DNA from: Sthenelais limicola
Taxonomy: Eukaryota > Annelida > Polychaeta > Phyllodocida > Sigalionidae
Length of the DNA: 64,000 nt
Reading direction: 5' to 3'
NCBI GenBank assembly: GCA_942159475.1
Contig: OW804096.1
Location: forward strand, 104,010,194 to 104,074,193
The notes beneath the pieces were generated by a model. The model made no database searches. It worked only from the letters and a program-made list of their open reading frames with translations, and was not told the DNA's origin. Shown here piece by piece: positions 15,211-25,732 of the stretch (its first letter is position 1; each line of letters begins with the position of its first letter). Both the position numbers and the translations under genes were made by a program.

Positions 15211-15346
15211 AGCTGAGAGGGAGGCAGTTAATGATCATTCCCAGGAAAAAGAGCTAGAGAAGAACCAAGAGAGGGACAGAGAAAAGAGACCAAAAGGCAC
15301 TTTATGGTCTTACCCAGAGATGGTAAGCGCCTATAGGCAGTTTACT

Positions 15347-15684
15347 AAAATGAAGTGAAAACTCATAAGAAATTAATAAATGGCTATGTTTAAACACCAC
15401 TACCTACAGTTTAAGTAACACAGAACTATATCAGCTTGATATTGAAGTGGACAGATTAGATAAAGATGAAAGAGAGAAAGAAATTAGCTTAAACATGGAT
15501 ATATTACATACAATAACACTAGAGAGATAGGCTCTGAGTGTCGTGCTTGTCTAACCCTCTCCCTGCATGCCTTTAGGTATCCACGTGCATCTTATCTGTT
15601 TACCCCGTCCTGCCTTCTAATTGGTTGCAGCACATGTAAATTAGTATGTCTGCACTCTGAGTAAGTAGGTCGGCGAGAGGTCAA
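15347..15684 (+). repeat. Dispersed 338-bp repeat, copy A
   Basis: This segment is homologous, in inverted orientation, to 36808-37145. Shared blocks include AAAATGAAG..GAAAAC at the start, the TAGCTTAAACAT block, the GTTTACCCCGTCCTGCCTTCT block and GGTCGGCGAGAGGTCAA at the end. Homology stops abruptly at both ends, and both copies are about 338 bp. It has no coding frame. It probably belongs to a non-autonomous element family that I cannot classify. Confidence 0.8.
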
Positions 15685-16788
15685 ACATGCAACGCTGGCC
15701 AGATATATGAGGTAATTATTCTGGGGGTAGCGGAGATCATGGAACCTCACATCTCGGAAAGTGCGACCTCTGTCTCTTTTACTTTAAAGTCAGGGTAACC
15801 AGACGTTTACATAATACATAAGCTCATTTACATAGATTAATTAAACAGATTCATTAGTGGTGAAACTAAATACGTTCTGTGTTGTTAAGTGTTATTTAAA
15901 TAGGAATTCTACACAGATTAAATGTTTGATACAGAAGAAAAACACCAAATTTGGATACTGAATATACTGTGAGATTTGGAAATATGAAGAAGGTATAACA
16001 TCTAAAACTGTATAAATGGGTATTCAACGCATTAGATGTCATGTGTTCACAATATAATGAAATACAGTTCCGTTTTAGGAATTTATCTTTATCTAGAGAT
16101 GAAATTCGATATAATTATATACATACAATAAAAAGAAAAAGAGCCACAATTATTTTTACATTCTGGTCATACTTAAAAGGTATTTTGAAAGTAAGATTTC
16201 TGATGACAAGAGTTACGAAAATTTAACGTTGTTAGCTGTTCAGCTGTAGAACATTTTTTTTTAAAAAAGATTTTATTTAAACTATATACACATGTCCCCA
16301 TTTCGTTTTTTCCCACCTGTTGACTATCTAAATAAACGAGATATAGTTTTCTCCCCCCAAACAACATAAAATTGTGTGAAAATCATTAGTAAACTAGGTC
16401 TACTTATTGTATTGGTTGATGTAATTAAATTCGAATAGATTTTTCCCCCCTATTTACTTTGTCATTTATGGATGATTACTAATGCCTAGCACTAACAAGT
16501 ACTAAGTTAAGAAATTATCAAGTTAAGTTTGGTTTATCTATTTAATATTACAATTAGTGTCATATTACAATTAGTGATACAAAGTGTGTGTGTTGAACTA
16601 AGCACAACATCTCCTAGAACCATACACTGGCTGTGTGGTAGTGACGTTTATGCTAGACAGGGGACCAATAAGCTTAATTAACCTAACTAAAGCAGTGGAG
16701 AACTCTCAAAAAGGAAATCACTACTCATAAGAGCATCGCCTAGCATATCGGATTCAACGAACATAGTTCACTTGGGAGTCACGGGGAA
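15685..16788. other. 5' flank / possible 5' UTR of the LINE
   Basis: No gene is visible. The last few hundred bases before 16789 may be the 5' untranslated, promoter-bearing region of the LINE that follows. No target-site duplication could be matched to fix the 5' boundary. At 16255-16290 a T-run followed by TTTATTT, like a minus-strand poly(A)/AATAAA end, could be an unrelated retroelement tail. Confidence 0.35.
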
Positions 16789-18614
16789 ATGTCAGCTCCC
16801 CAGCAGAGTGTCGAACAGAGTGTTGATACGACTAAAAGCAGGAAAAGAGGAGCAGCTGGGTCCGACTCCGAGTCAGAGCTAGCTGAAAAGATGGGTAGAG
16901 GAACAAAGAAATTAAGAAAGAAAGCCAATAAAGAGAAAAACGAGAAGGAAAAAATGGTTGAACCAGCAGCCAACGAGAAGGAAAAAACGGTCGAGCCAGC
17001 TACTAAAAAAGAAATAAAAAGGCCGACGAGAAAGAAAACAAAGAGAGTGAGTCGGAAATGGAGCAGGAGGTTCTCACCTCCTCGGGGACGGATACCGACT
17101 CTGACTCGGCATCCGACTCGGCCTCCGAGTCCGATTCTGATTCTGACTGTGCCGATATGGTCTCCCCAGGAGACGAGGCGGTGGACATAAAAGGAGATAT
17201 AATGGAAACCCTAGTGTCAATGTCCGATAGAAATGAAGAATCCCTTAAAGCTAACAGAGACAACTTCAAGATTCTATTCGCAAAGGTTAAGAAACTGCAG
17301 GGTCTAAAAACTAGAGTCAAAGGCGCCGAAAAGAAGATAAAAGATGTTAAGGAAGAGGTAACACAGGTAAACCAAAAGGTAGAAGAAGTTAAATCTGAGG
17401 TGACTCAATCAAAAGGAGAAATAACTGAAGTCAAAGAAAAGGTTAGAGCTCTAGCTGTTGAAAACAAAGCATTGTGGGATGACAATATCGTAAGGGACAA
17501 AGACATTCAAGCCATGAAAAATGAGCTTGAAATTCAGAAAAGTGACATGCGAATTGTTAGAGAGAAAATAATTACCCAAAGCGACACTGATATCCTAACC
17601 AGGAGGCTGGAAGAAGACAGGAAAGATGAGGAATTAGTTGCCTCCGAGATGAAAAAGCTAGAGAAGAATCTACTCATAATGGGAATCCCCACAGGTGAGA
17701 AGGAAACAGATGAACAGTTAACAGCGAAAGTAGTAAACATCATCGAAAACGTAATGAGATTGGGTGATGTGAAGATAAAAAAAAACTACAGAATCGGCAA
17801 GTCCACGCCCCCCCCTATCAAAGTGGAATTCGAAACGACGATGGACGCCGCCAATGTTTTCGTCAACAAGGACAAGTTAGCTGGGGATGGTTCAGGCGAA
17901 GACTTGTCAAAAAAAGTAGCCATTAGAAGGGACATGCCAATGTTCGTACGAAAAAGAATGGCTAAAGCCAAGCTAATCGCGGACGCCGCTAAGGATCTAC
18001 ACTACGTCAACGTGAAGCAGGCAGGGGGAAGTGTCCTCATAAATAATGTATGCTACAGACATAACAACTTAGGGGCAGTTCCCACTGAGTTGTTGCTGTC
18101 CAACCTGTCAAGAAGACAGGATGTCAACACGATCGTATACTATTCAGCAAACAACCCGCTTTCCAACCATTACGTATCACCCTTCTTTATCAACGACCAC
18201 CATTTCCAGCACGTGGAACAATTTATGTACTACCACAGAGCGAAGTACGGAATGGACCCCGAGAAACCCGAAGTGGCCTTGAGGACCTTCGACCCAGTTG
18301 AGTGCAAAAGAGGAATGGGGGCCATCTCCTTTGGGCACGATCAGTGGATACTTCATAGAGAAGAACTGGTGACAAGTGCACTTCGGGCAAAGCTGAGGTG
18401 CAATGAGGAGGTGGGAGACTTCCTGCTCTACACTGGAAACAGAACCATTGGAGAGGCGTCGCCCACAGATAAAGTTTGGGGCATTGGAATGGGCCTGAAA
18501 AACGAGGACGTCCTGAAACAAGACCTTTGGCCGCTACGAGGAAACCTAATGGGAAAGCTCTGGATGAATGCCAGGGAGTGGCTAAGGGAGCAGATCACCC
18601 CCAAAGATGTCTAA
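16789..18614 (+). CDS. LINE ORF1: coiled coil, RRM/CTD-like region, NADAR domain (one frameshift)
   Basis: ORF1 would bind the element's RNA and form the retrotransposition particle. The ATG at 16789 opens a frame rich in Lys, Glu and acidic Ser. It loses register in an A-rich run at about 17005-17021 and continues in the next frame to TAA at 18612. Numbering from the Met at 17058 (518 residues): 1-40 is an Asp/Ser acidic tract, about 60-205 a long heptad coiled coil, and about 203-335 an L1-ORF1-like RNA-binding region. That region carries NLLIMGIP, a YRIGK motif, PIKVEF and DMPMFVRKRM. Residues 356-512 match the NADAR fold. Ordinary L1 ORF1 proteins stop after the CTD, so the last 160 residues are the anomaly. 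The frame is intact from 17058 to the stop, which argues that the NADAR part belongs to the element and is not a later insertion. Confidence 0.88.
18123..18593 (+). other. NADAR (YbiA/DUF1768-like) domain in LINE ORF1
   Basis: Residues 356-512 (numbered from the Met at 17058) carry the sequential NADAR signatures. These are YYS..NPLSN at the start, then SPFFIND and the HVEQFMYYHRAKYG helix with its conserved Glu387. They continue with KRGMG, Trp430 before the HREE segment, ALRAKL with Lys445, LLYTGNR, EASPTDKVWGIG and a terminal GNLMGKLWMNARE. The order and spacing are those of bacterial YbiA-type proteins, and every motif I recognise is present, so catalysis is plausible. Family knowledge: NADAR proteins process ADP-ribose-linked compounds, and members paired with DarT1-type toxins remove ADP-ribose from guanine in DNA. 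Whether this copy has that activity is inference. Confidence 0.87.
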
Positions 18615-19173
18615 CTCCCCGAGCCCTGAAACGATCACACTCAGTCGGCTATAATAACTCCCATTTAAATGGAGGGCCTCAGAGTGTCACCAAAAAAGTG
18701 CAGTATTATAAGTGAATCTCAACGCAATGAAAGTAAAATCATAAGTGAATCTCGCCGCAATGAAAGTAAAATACCATTCCAGTATTATTACGATCTCAGG
18801 GGTCGTGTTAAAATTAAATCTCCCATTCAGGGAGAAACAAGTGTTCAGGTACACTTAAAGTGTGCTAATAGCTGGTCAAAAGAGCCACAAGGAGACGAGA
18901 AAACAGCTGGTTTTTCTGGTACAGCTGGTGGTTTGTTTGGTGGGAACGCATGCTCCAATGACCACAATTGTTTCCTTATGATAGCGGCCCAACCGCGAAA
19001 GGTGGTAAGAGTATATCTATACACGGTGCTGTTGTCTGCACGATCAAAAACGTGTTATAACAGAGTATTGATATTATGGTTGTATCAAACAGTTAATGAT
19101 ATTAAAATTGCACCCGGCAAAGTCCCGGGAGGATCCTCGGAGGTATCATATAGTGTATTCTGTAAACGCAATA
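18615..19173 (+). other. Inter-ORF spacer with an unrecognised 180-codon frame
   Basis: Between the ORF1 stop and the likely ORF2 Met at 19174, a frame in register with ORF1 stays open from an ATG at 18669 to a stop at 19209-19211, overlapping the first codons of ORF2. I recognise no domain. It begins with two near-identical ISESxRNESK units made by a 33-bp tandem duplication, and a Gly-rich FSGTAGGLFGGN patch follows. It could be a small third ORF, spacer that happens to be open, or an element used in re-initiation at ORF2. Confidence 0.35.
18708..18773 (+). repeat. 33-bp tandem duplication in the inter-ORF spacer
   Basis: The unit starting ATAAGTGAATCTC occurs at 18708 and 18741 with two or three mismatches and keeps the reading frame. 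Confidence 0.9.
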
Positions 19174-22100
19174 ATGTATTCCCCAAACCAGAAGCAATCC
19201 TTAAAAATTAAGTCATGGAATGTTAATGGGTTAAACAACGCAAAAAAAAGAAAAGCCATTTTTGAGAGATATAGAAAAGACAAAATGTCTATCATTGCCT
19301 TCCAAGAAACGCACTCCACGGAGAACTCTAGCAAGATTTGGCAAACCCAATGGCCAGGCAAAGCGGTCTTCTCTCATGGCACGCAAGCGTCGAGAGGGGG
19401 TGATGTTTCTACTTAGCAAAGACATTTCAAGCCTAATCGTCGACCAAGGTCTAGACGAAGAGGGAAGATGGTTATATATTAAAATCAAGATGGAAGAGAC
19501 GTGTCTGTGCATATTCAATGTCTACGCCCCCACGGCAGACAAACCTAAGCTGCAACGAAAGTTGTTTCTTGATATTGAAAAGTGTATCGATAAAATGTCC
19601 TATGATGAATTAATAATCACCGGTGATTTTAATGTTGATGTTTCTTACAAAGAGCCTACTCTCACTAGCAGGTCTCTTATAGACTGTATGAACAGGCTGG
19701 ATGTATGCGATATACAAAATGTTGTTTCAAAGGGCTCACCGCCCGTAACCTGGGTAAGATTGGGCAAACAATCTAGATTAGACTACATATTTGTATCCCA
19801 AAACATTGTTAACAAGATCAACAAATGCCAGGTAAAATCGTTTATTCTTTCTGACCATAAAGAAGTATCAGCCCTCCTTGAAATTAATAAACCCTCAAAA
19901 GGAAGAGGTTTTTGGAAATTTAATAGCTCCCTTTTATCCAACGAAGAATTCGTTACCTGAGTAGAGAACATCCTTGCCGACATGGACATGGAGTCTCTAT
20001 CTCCCAAGCTAAAATGGGAGTTCTTCAAACTTAAAGTCAGGGAATGGTCAATAACCACTTGCGCAAAAATTGCCAAAAAAAAAAGAGAAACATTAAGAAA
20101 AAATAATTTTAGACTGAAACAGCTGGATGGTAAGAAAAGGCTGAATGTCCAAGAAGTAAATGAGAGAGCTGAAATACTGCAAGAAATGAGAGAAATAGAG
20201 CTCAACAAAGCAGAAGGAGCACTCATACGCTCTAAAGCGAAATGGATATCTGAAGGTGAAAAACCGTCCAAATACTTTTGCGCGCTGGAGAAGTATAGGT
20301 CTGAAAAAAAAGTTGTACACCAACTAAATATTAACGGAGTTATCTCTAGTGATCCGGGGGTGATACACCAACACCAACTAAATATTAACGGAGTTATCTC
20401 TAGTGATCCGGGGGTGATACTTGCCGAAGGCAACCATTTTTATTCCGAGTTGTATAAACAAGTTAGTTCTAATAACGAAATGTCTAAGATTTTTACACGT
20501 GATAATAGTCCCGTGGTTTTGGATGAGTATGACAACAGTGAGTTATGTAAACCCTTCACTGAAGAGGAGGTATGCAAGGTAATAAAACAATGTAAGAACG
20601 GGAAGTCGCCTGGCTGCGATGGGTTCACCATAGAATTTTATAAATACTTCTGGTACTGTATTAGAGATCCCTTCATGTCTATGTTCTTGCAGTGTTTGCA
20701 AGAGGGCGAAATGTCAAATAACCAAAAAAGAGGTATCATTAATGTCATCCCCCCAAAAGATTCAGACTTACAAATGTTAAAAAATTGGAGGCCTATTACC
20801 TTACTCAATGTCGACTATAAGATCATATCAAAAGCTATCTCCAACAGGCTGTCGTATTTCTTACCTAATCTAGTGTCGAATGACCAGTTTGGATTCGTCA
20901 AAGGGCAGTACATTGGGACCGCAATACGCAAGGTTGACGATATTTTGTCCCTTCTAGAAGAATCCAAAGGGGAAGGGCTTATCGCCTCCCTAGACTTCAC
21001 AAAAGCCTATGACTCCATTAGTTGGGATTTTTTGAGAGAAGCTTTGAAGTCGTATAACATAGAAGAGGAGTATATATCTTGGGTAGAGACCCTCCTGTAC
21101 GGGTCCAAGAGTACCTTCTGCAATAATGGTTGGGCATCCCCCTGGTTCGACGTCCATAGAGGCATGAAACAGGGGGACCCAATCTCATCCTTGTTGTTTA
21201 CATTAGTGGTCGAGAAGCTTGCGGAAGTAATAAGAAATGACAAAAATATAAAGGGTATCCAGTCGGGAGAGAGCGAGAGCAAGATCGTCCAATTCGCCGA
21301 CGACTTGACTCTAGTAGTTAAAGACGAAAGCTCCCTGATAAATGCTATAAATATCATCGAAAAATTCTCTGCTGCTTCAGGTTTAAGTCTAAACCCCGCA
21401 AAGTCTAAGGGCTTTATTGTGGGGAACATTAAGATTACCAACGCCAAAATCGCTCAAATTCAATGGGTTAACCAAATGAAATTATTAGGTGTCACATTAT
21501 TGTGCCCCAGGAACGAAGATCGAATGTGTAAGATAAACAGCGATGATATCATAGACAAGGTGAAAAATACTATCAATCAGTGGAACAACAGGTTCTTAAC
21601 CATAAAAGGGCGAATTGTAGTGTGTAATACCTTTCTTTTACCATTGTTCCAGCACGTCATGTCATGCATTACGTTCACTAAAGAGCTGTTTAAAACGATA
21701 AATGAGCTTATGTTTGGCTTCATTTGGAAGAAAAAAGGCCCTAAAATTAGTAAAGAGTTCCTGGCCCAAAAAATCGAAAATGGAGGGTTAAACCTACGTC
21801 TAATAGAAGAGGTATATGAAACCAACCGTATCATGTGGGTCAAGAGAATACTACTAGGAAGAAATAATGGGTGGTTTGATGCAATCGCAACCCATTCAGG
21901 TAGAAAACTCGAGGATATCTTTTTGTCAAGGTATAAGCCATTGAACCCTCTCAATAAGTTCTATGAGGAAGTATACAGAGTGTGGAACAGGGTATACTAT
22001 AAGCACTCCCCAGAAAATGTAAATGAAGTATTGCGTGAGAGACTTTGGAATAACAGACATGTTAAACTAAAAGGCTCCATGTTACATTGGAAGAAATGGG

Positions 22101-22999
22101 AGCAGTTCGGAATATCAACTGTAGGTGACATAGTTCAAGAAAATGGCTTCATTATGCCCACAAGGGACATTATCAGATATTTTAGCTTTCTCCCTAAAGC
22201 ATCACAGAGAATCGAATTAAAAACAGCCATACCTGACAAATGGCTCAAAATAATTAGAGATAATGATGCAAGCCTAGAAGACGGTTCAATCGATTTCAAC
22301 ATAAGAGGCCATAAGCTGAATATAATCAAGTGTAATGCCAAGCAGGTATATAATGAATTAATCTTAGGTCGAAAGGTGAAAAGAGAAAAACTAGACAGTT
22401 GGCAAGAGGACTTGCGCCTCAACGACATACAGTTTGACAAAATCGACTGGAAAGAAACGTTCAAGTTACCCTGTAAAATAACTCCTGAAGCGAGAATTTA
22501 GCAGTTTCAATACAGGATTATTCATAGAACAATAACGTGTAATGTATATCTGTCAAACATCGGCATTGTCAGGAACAACAAGTGTACTCTATGTAATAAA
22601 AGGGACGACATAGTCCACTTTTTCATTTTATGTAGTAACACGTATAGACTCTGGGAAAACATCCTGGAATGGATAAGAGATATAGGTTACCTAAACAGGG
22701 GATATAAAGGTGAAGAATTAATTCTCACTAAGAGAAGTAGAGTGGTTGTCAATAATCTCCATATTATGTTCGGGATCGATCAGACCAACTTATGTACTAA
22801 AATAGTTAACTGGCTGTTTTTCCAAGTGAAGGCGTACATTCACAGAGTCAAGCTATTTGATCGAGGGAATTTTTCTCTCCTTCACCTAATGTGTGAATTA
22901 AGAATGAGAATTTCTGTCATCCTGCATGCACAAAAAATCCATATTGTAAGCAAAGAAGAGAATAGACTATGGAGAACCTTAAAAGACGATGCCATCTAG
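19174..22999 (+). pseudogene. LINE ORF2: APE endonuclease, reverse transcriptase, CCHC
   Basis: ORF2 nicks target DNA and primes reverse transcription of the element RNA. The start is chosen at the ATG 19174, shortly before KIKSWNVNGLNN; an upstream ATG at 19096 is also in frame. APE motifs are SWNVNGL, IIAFQETHS, NVYAPT, ITGDFNVD, RLDYIFVS and SDHKEVS. RT motifs are GKSPGCDGF (about 20599), NWRPITLLN, DQFGFVKGQ, SLDFTKAYDSI (about 20985), MKQGDPIS and FADD (21293-21304). A terminal CX2CX8HX4C-like motif lies at 22583-22633. Lesions are one extra G in the GGGGG run 19396-19400, TGA at 19958-19960 and TAG at 22499-22501. The rest is open to 22999. The in-frame 54-bp duplication at 20317-20424 sits between APE and RT. 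The architecture and motif wording fit the L1/Tx1 group. Confidence 0.92.
20317..20424 (+). repeat. 54-bp in-frame tandem duplication within ORF2
   Basis: Two adjacent copies of a 54-bp unit each encode a HQLNINGVISSDPGVI segment. The period, 20317 to 20371, is a multiple of three, so the RT frame is preserved. Confidence 0.93.
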
Positions 23000-23160
23000 T
23001 TGATTGACTCGTTGAAAACCTAATATATATTCCAGAAATACCAACATAGAAACCACGAAACAACTGTGTGAAAGCTATGCATGTCTCTTTTGATTGATCG
23101 CTACCATTTCATATTATAATATGTGTTAGCATTGTATAAGCCCAGCTGGCAGGGATCCTG

Positions 23161-23190
23161 AATAAATATGTTGCAAAAACAAAAAAAAAA
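23161..23190 (+). terminator. LINE poly(A) signal and A-tail
   Basis: AATAAA at 23161 is followed within about 15 bases by an A-rich run ending at 23190. Confidence 0.7.
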
Positions 23191-23349
23191 TTAGTGTCAA
23201 CTTAATTTATATACCTGGCGTTTCCAATGGAAACGATTTCTCAGGCTTAATAACTTATGTCCGATGTCAGGCGGAAGACCTACCTAGACACCTGTCTATT
23301 TAGAATGCTGGACCACCTCATTGTAAACAACATCAATTGCAATAAAGAA

Positions 23350-23373
23350 TTCTTGAATTGAATTGAATTGAAT
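23350..23373 (+). repeat. (TTGAA)n short tandem repeat, alternative LINE tail
   Basis: About four TTGAA units follow a CAATAAAG. Some LINEs end in short tandem repeats instead of poly(A), so this may be the true 3' terminus or the end of another element. Confidence 0.6.
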
Positions 23374-23639
23374 TTATGACCAGTCACTGAGGACCATTGA
23401 AATCATGAACTCTGAAACATGTAGAGAAAGGGAGAAAAATGATAAACTTAGGGAAATACCTACGTAGAAATAAGATCCACTAGTCCTCCTGAGTTTCCAC
23501 TAGTCCTCACAGACCAGAAGGTAAAATCTAATATGGCACAAAAGACATACAAATGTCAACTAGACTAGGGTTTATATACACTTGACTTTTATTTCCACTT
23601 CAGTAACTGTAACCAATAGATCTGCAATAGCCAGGGCTG

Positions 23640-24125
23640 TAAAAAAAAAGTTGGTTGTAAAAAAAGTTGGGTCAGAAAAAAAGTTGGTCGGGAAAAAAAA
23701 TTGTTGTTAAAAAATAGTTGGTAGGGAAAAAATTGTTGTTAAAAAAAGTTGGTAGTTAAAAAAAAGTTGGTCATAAAAAGTTGGTCGAAAAAAGTTGGTC
23801 GAAAAAAAAATTGTTGTTAAAAAATAGTTGGTCGGAAAAAAATTGTCAGAAAAAAAAGTTGGCCGTTAAAAAAAAGTTAGTCGGAAAAAGTTGGTTGAAA
23901 AAAAGTTGGTTGAAAAAAAATTGTCGTTAAAAAGTAGTTGGTTGAAAAAACAATGTCGTTAAAAAATAGTTGGTCGTAAAAAAATTGTCGTTAAAATATT
24001 GGTCGTAAAAAAAATTTTTGTGAAAAAAAGTTGGTCGCAAAAAAAAAAGTTGGTCGGGGAAAAAACAGTTGGTCGGAAAAAAACAGTTTGTTGTAAAAAT
24101 AAAGTTGGTCGTATAAAAAGTAGTA
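23640..24125 (+). repeat. Degenerate GTTGGTCG/poly-A array
   Basis: About 490 bp in which A-runs of 4-9 alternate with GTTGGTCG or with variants such as GTTGTTAA and GTCGTTAA. Unit length varies between roughly 10 and 18 bases. The array is strand-asymmetric (A and G rich) throughout. There is no coding frame. A short related piece, GTTGGGTCGGAAAAAAAA, recurs near 48505. Confidence 0.9.
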
Positions 24126-24920
24126 AGCTAGGCTAGGCTAAATAGTTGGTAACTTACTTTTAAAATTTAGAAAATGTGTTGGGCAGTGTCCATTTGAGCA
24201 CCTGAGGCAGGGGAGGGGGGGGGGGGGGCAGAGGGATGGTGTGGGAAGTGGGAGGGCCTTCTGCAGACCTATCATGGTTGGAGAAGCATCTAACTAACAG
24301 CCAATCAACTCCCTTGGCTAAACCTAGAAAGGCTGTCAATCAGCCTTCAATAAAGTCTACGTGTTAAATCTATGACTGATTGAAAGGATTAGATATGGTT
24401 TCCTCGCCTGATGTCACATCTAAGCTTAAACACCTCACAGACAGTTAAGCAAGTTATCAAGATGTAGATGCAGTATCAGTGATTGGCACTTTTAATAGTG
24501 ACTCATATGTTTTCTCAGCTATAAATAGCTGAGAAAACAAAAAGGTAATTTTTGTTATGGTCAGTTACAAAGAATTGTAGTGTCAGATATGTTTGAAGCT
24601 GTTATTTAATGAGATAAGATAAATCTTTTGTAAGATATCACATGCTTTTCCTGAACAAATTCTGTATTATATTTAAAATATCTGAAATGCTGTGGTTTGA
24701 TACTCTGTATTTCTTTTCATCCTATGACGTATTATATTGATATGATAATGAATATTTCAAGTTAAATTGCAGTGAAGTATAAGTTGTTGTATGGATATCG
24801 CCTCAATGTCCTGTGTATCGGGTATAACGTCTCAGCCCATACTTCATATCAAGTAGAAAAAGTTGCATGTGGTAGTACCAATAGATAAGCCATACATCTA
24901 CTGATTGATTCATGTATAGA
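24126..24920. other. No gene seen
   Basis: AT-rich sequence with a G-run at about 24217-24228 and no recognisable feature. A short AGCTATAAATAGCT palindrome lies near 24517. Confidence 0.5.
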
Positions 24921-25077
24921 TAGAATGTACTGAGGGTTTATTCTCTCCTAGGGTTGTGCATTGCGGTTGCGGAGACCTTGGGGCTGTGCTGTGCTACGCC
25001 CCTCAGTCTCCCGCCGCAACCGCAATGCAATGCAAGATGCATGACCCTAGGAAAGAATATACCCGAGGTACATTCTA
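24921..25077. repeat. 157-bp imperfect fold-back element
   Basis: The arm starting TAGAATGTACTGAGGG pairs with the arm ending CCGAGGTACATTCTA. Inside, CCTAGGGT pairs with ACCCTAGG, and GCATTGCGGTTGCGG pairs with CCGCAACCGCAATGC. It is MITE-like, with no clear target-site duplication. Confidence 0.75.
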
Positions 25078-25732
25078 TATTTATTACACTCTGAAAATAA
25101 ATAAACGAAATCTATGAAACACCCAGGGACCATGGTGACCTAAGGCCTTAAAGGTTAAAGGTTTAAAGGTCCTAAAAACAAAAATAAAGGTTCCTTGGGA
25201 GAAAATAAAAGTTATTTTATCAATACAGCCTGCAACAAATAGGCAAGTATTCAATGGATGGTCAACCAATTGTATTTTTAATAAAAAGCATAGAAATATC
25301 AATCCCCATGCATACTCGTAAAAATACTTGGGTATATGCTTGCACACGTTACCTAAAGTAAACTTGTGTCTTCCTAAGGAGCTTCACATCAGAGCCACAG
25401 AATAGGGTTAAACTGTTTTCTGAAGGGCATCACTTTCCTAGTACATCAAATTTGTATGGTGAAGCCTGTTTATACCAGGTTTTGGTGGCTCTAGCCAGCA
25501 TAGGGGAGAGTATCCCTCTTGGCCTCCCCCAAGGAAATTTTGAGAATTTTGCCAATACATATCCTGTTTTTAGCAATATATTTCGCTATAACTTTTAATA
25601 TTTAGTGTGTGATATATGGGCTAAAGGACATTACTCAGAAATATCCACTAACAGCAGTCTAAAGTACATAATTGTGGCGATAAACCTGGAATAACAACTT
25701 GACAAAATTATGTTTCTGAAAAAGAAATTTGG
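25078..25732. other. No gene seen
   Basis: Unstructured sequence between the fold-back element and the truncated LINE. No endonuclease coding sequence is present, so the LINE that follows is 5'-truncated. Confidence 0.5.

Larger units (their letters stand above)
16789..23190 (+). mobile_element. L1/Tx1-like LINE with NADAR-bearing ORF1
   Basis: A near full-length non-LTR retrotransposon with ORF1, a spacer, ORF2 and a 3' UTR ending in AATAAA (23161) and an A-rich tail (23176-23190). ORF1 is a coiled-coil plus RRM/CTD-like protein with an added NADAR domain. ORF2 has, in order, an APE endonuclease, an L1/Tx1-type RT (SLDFTKAYDSI, MKQGDPIS, FADD) and a C-terminal Cys/His motif. I see four disabling lesions: a frameshift in the ORF1 A-run, an extra G in ORF2 at 19396-19400, TGA at 19958 and TAG at 22499. 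The catalytic motifs are intact, so the copy looks recent. A second possible 3' end is a (TTGAA)n tail at 23350-23373, preceded by its own AATAAA near 23341. Confidence 0.92.

Noticed and set aside
16779..17320. Minus-strand Ser-rich frames over LINE ORF1
   Set aside because: Antisense shadows of the acidic Asp/Ser/Glu repeat region of ORF1.
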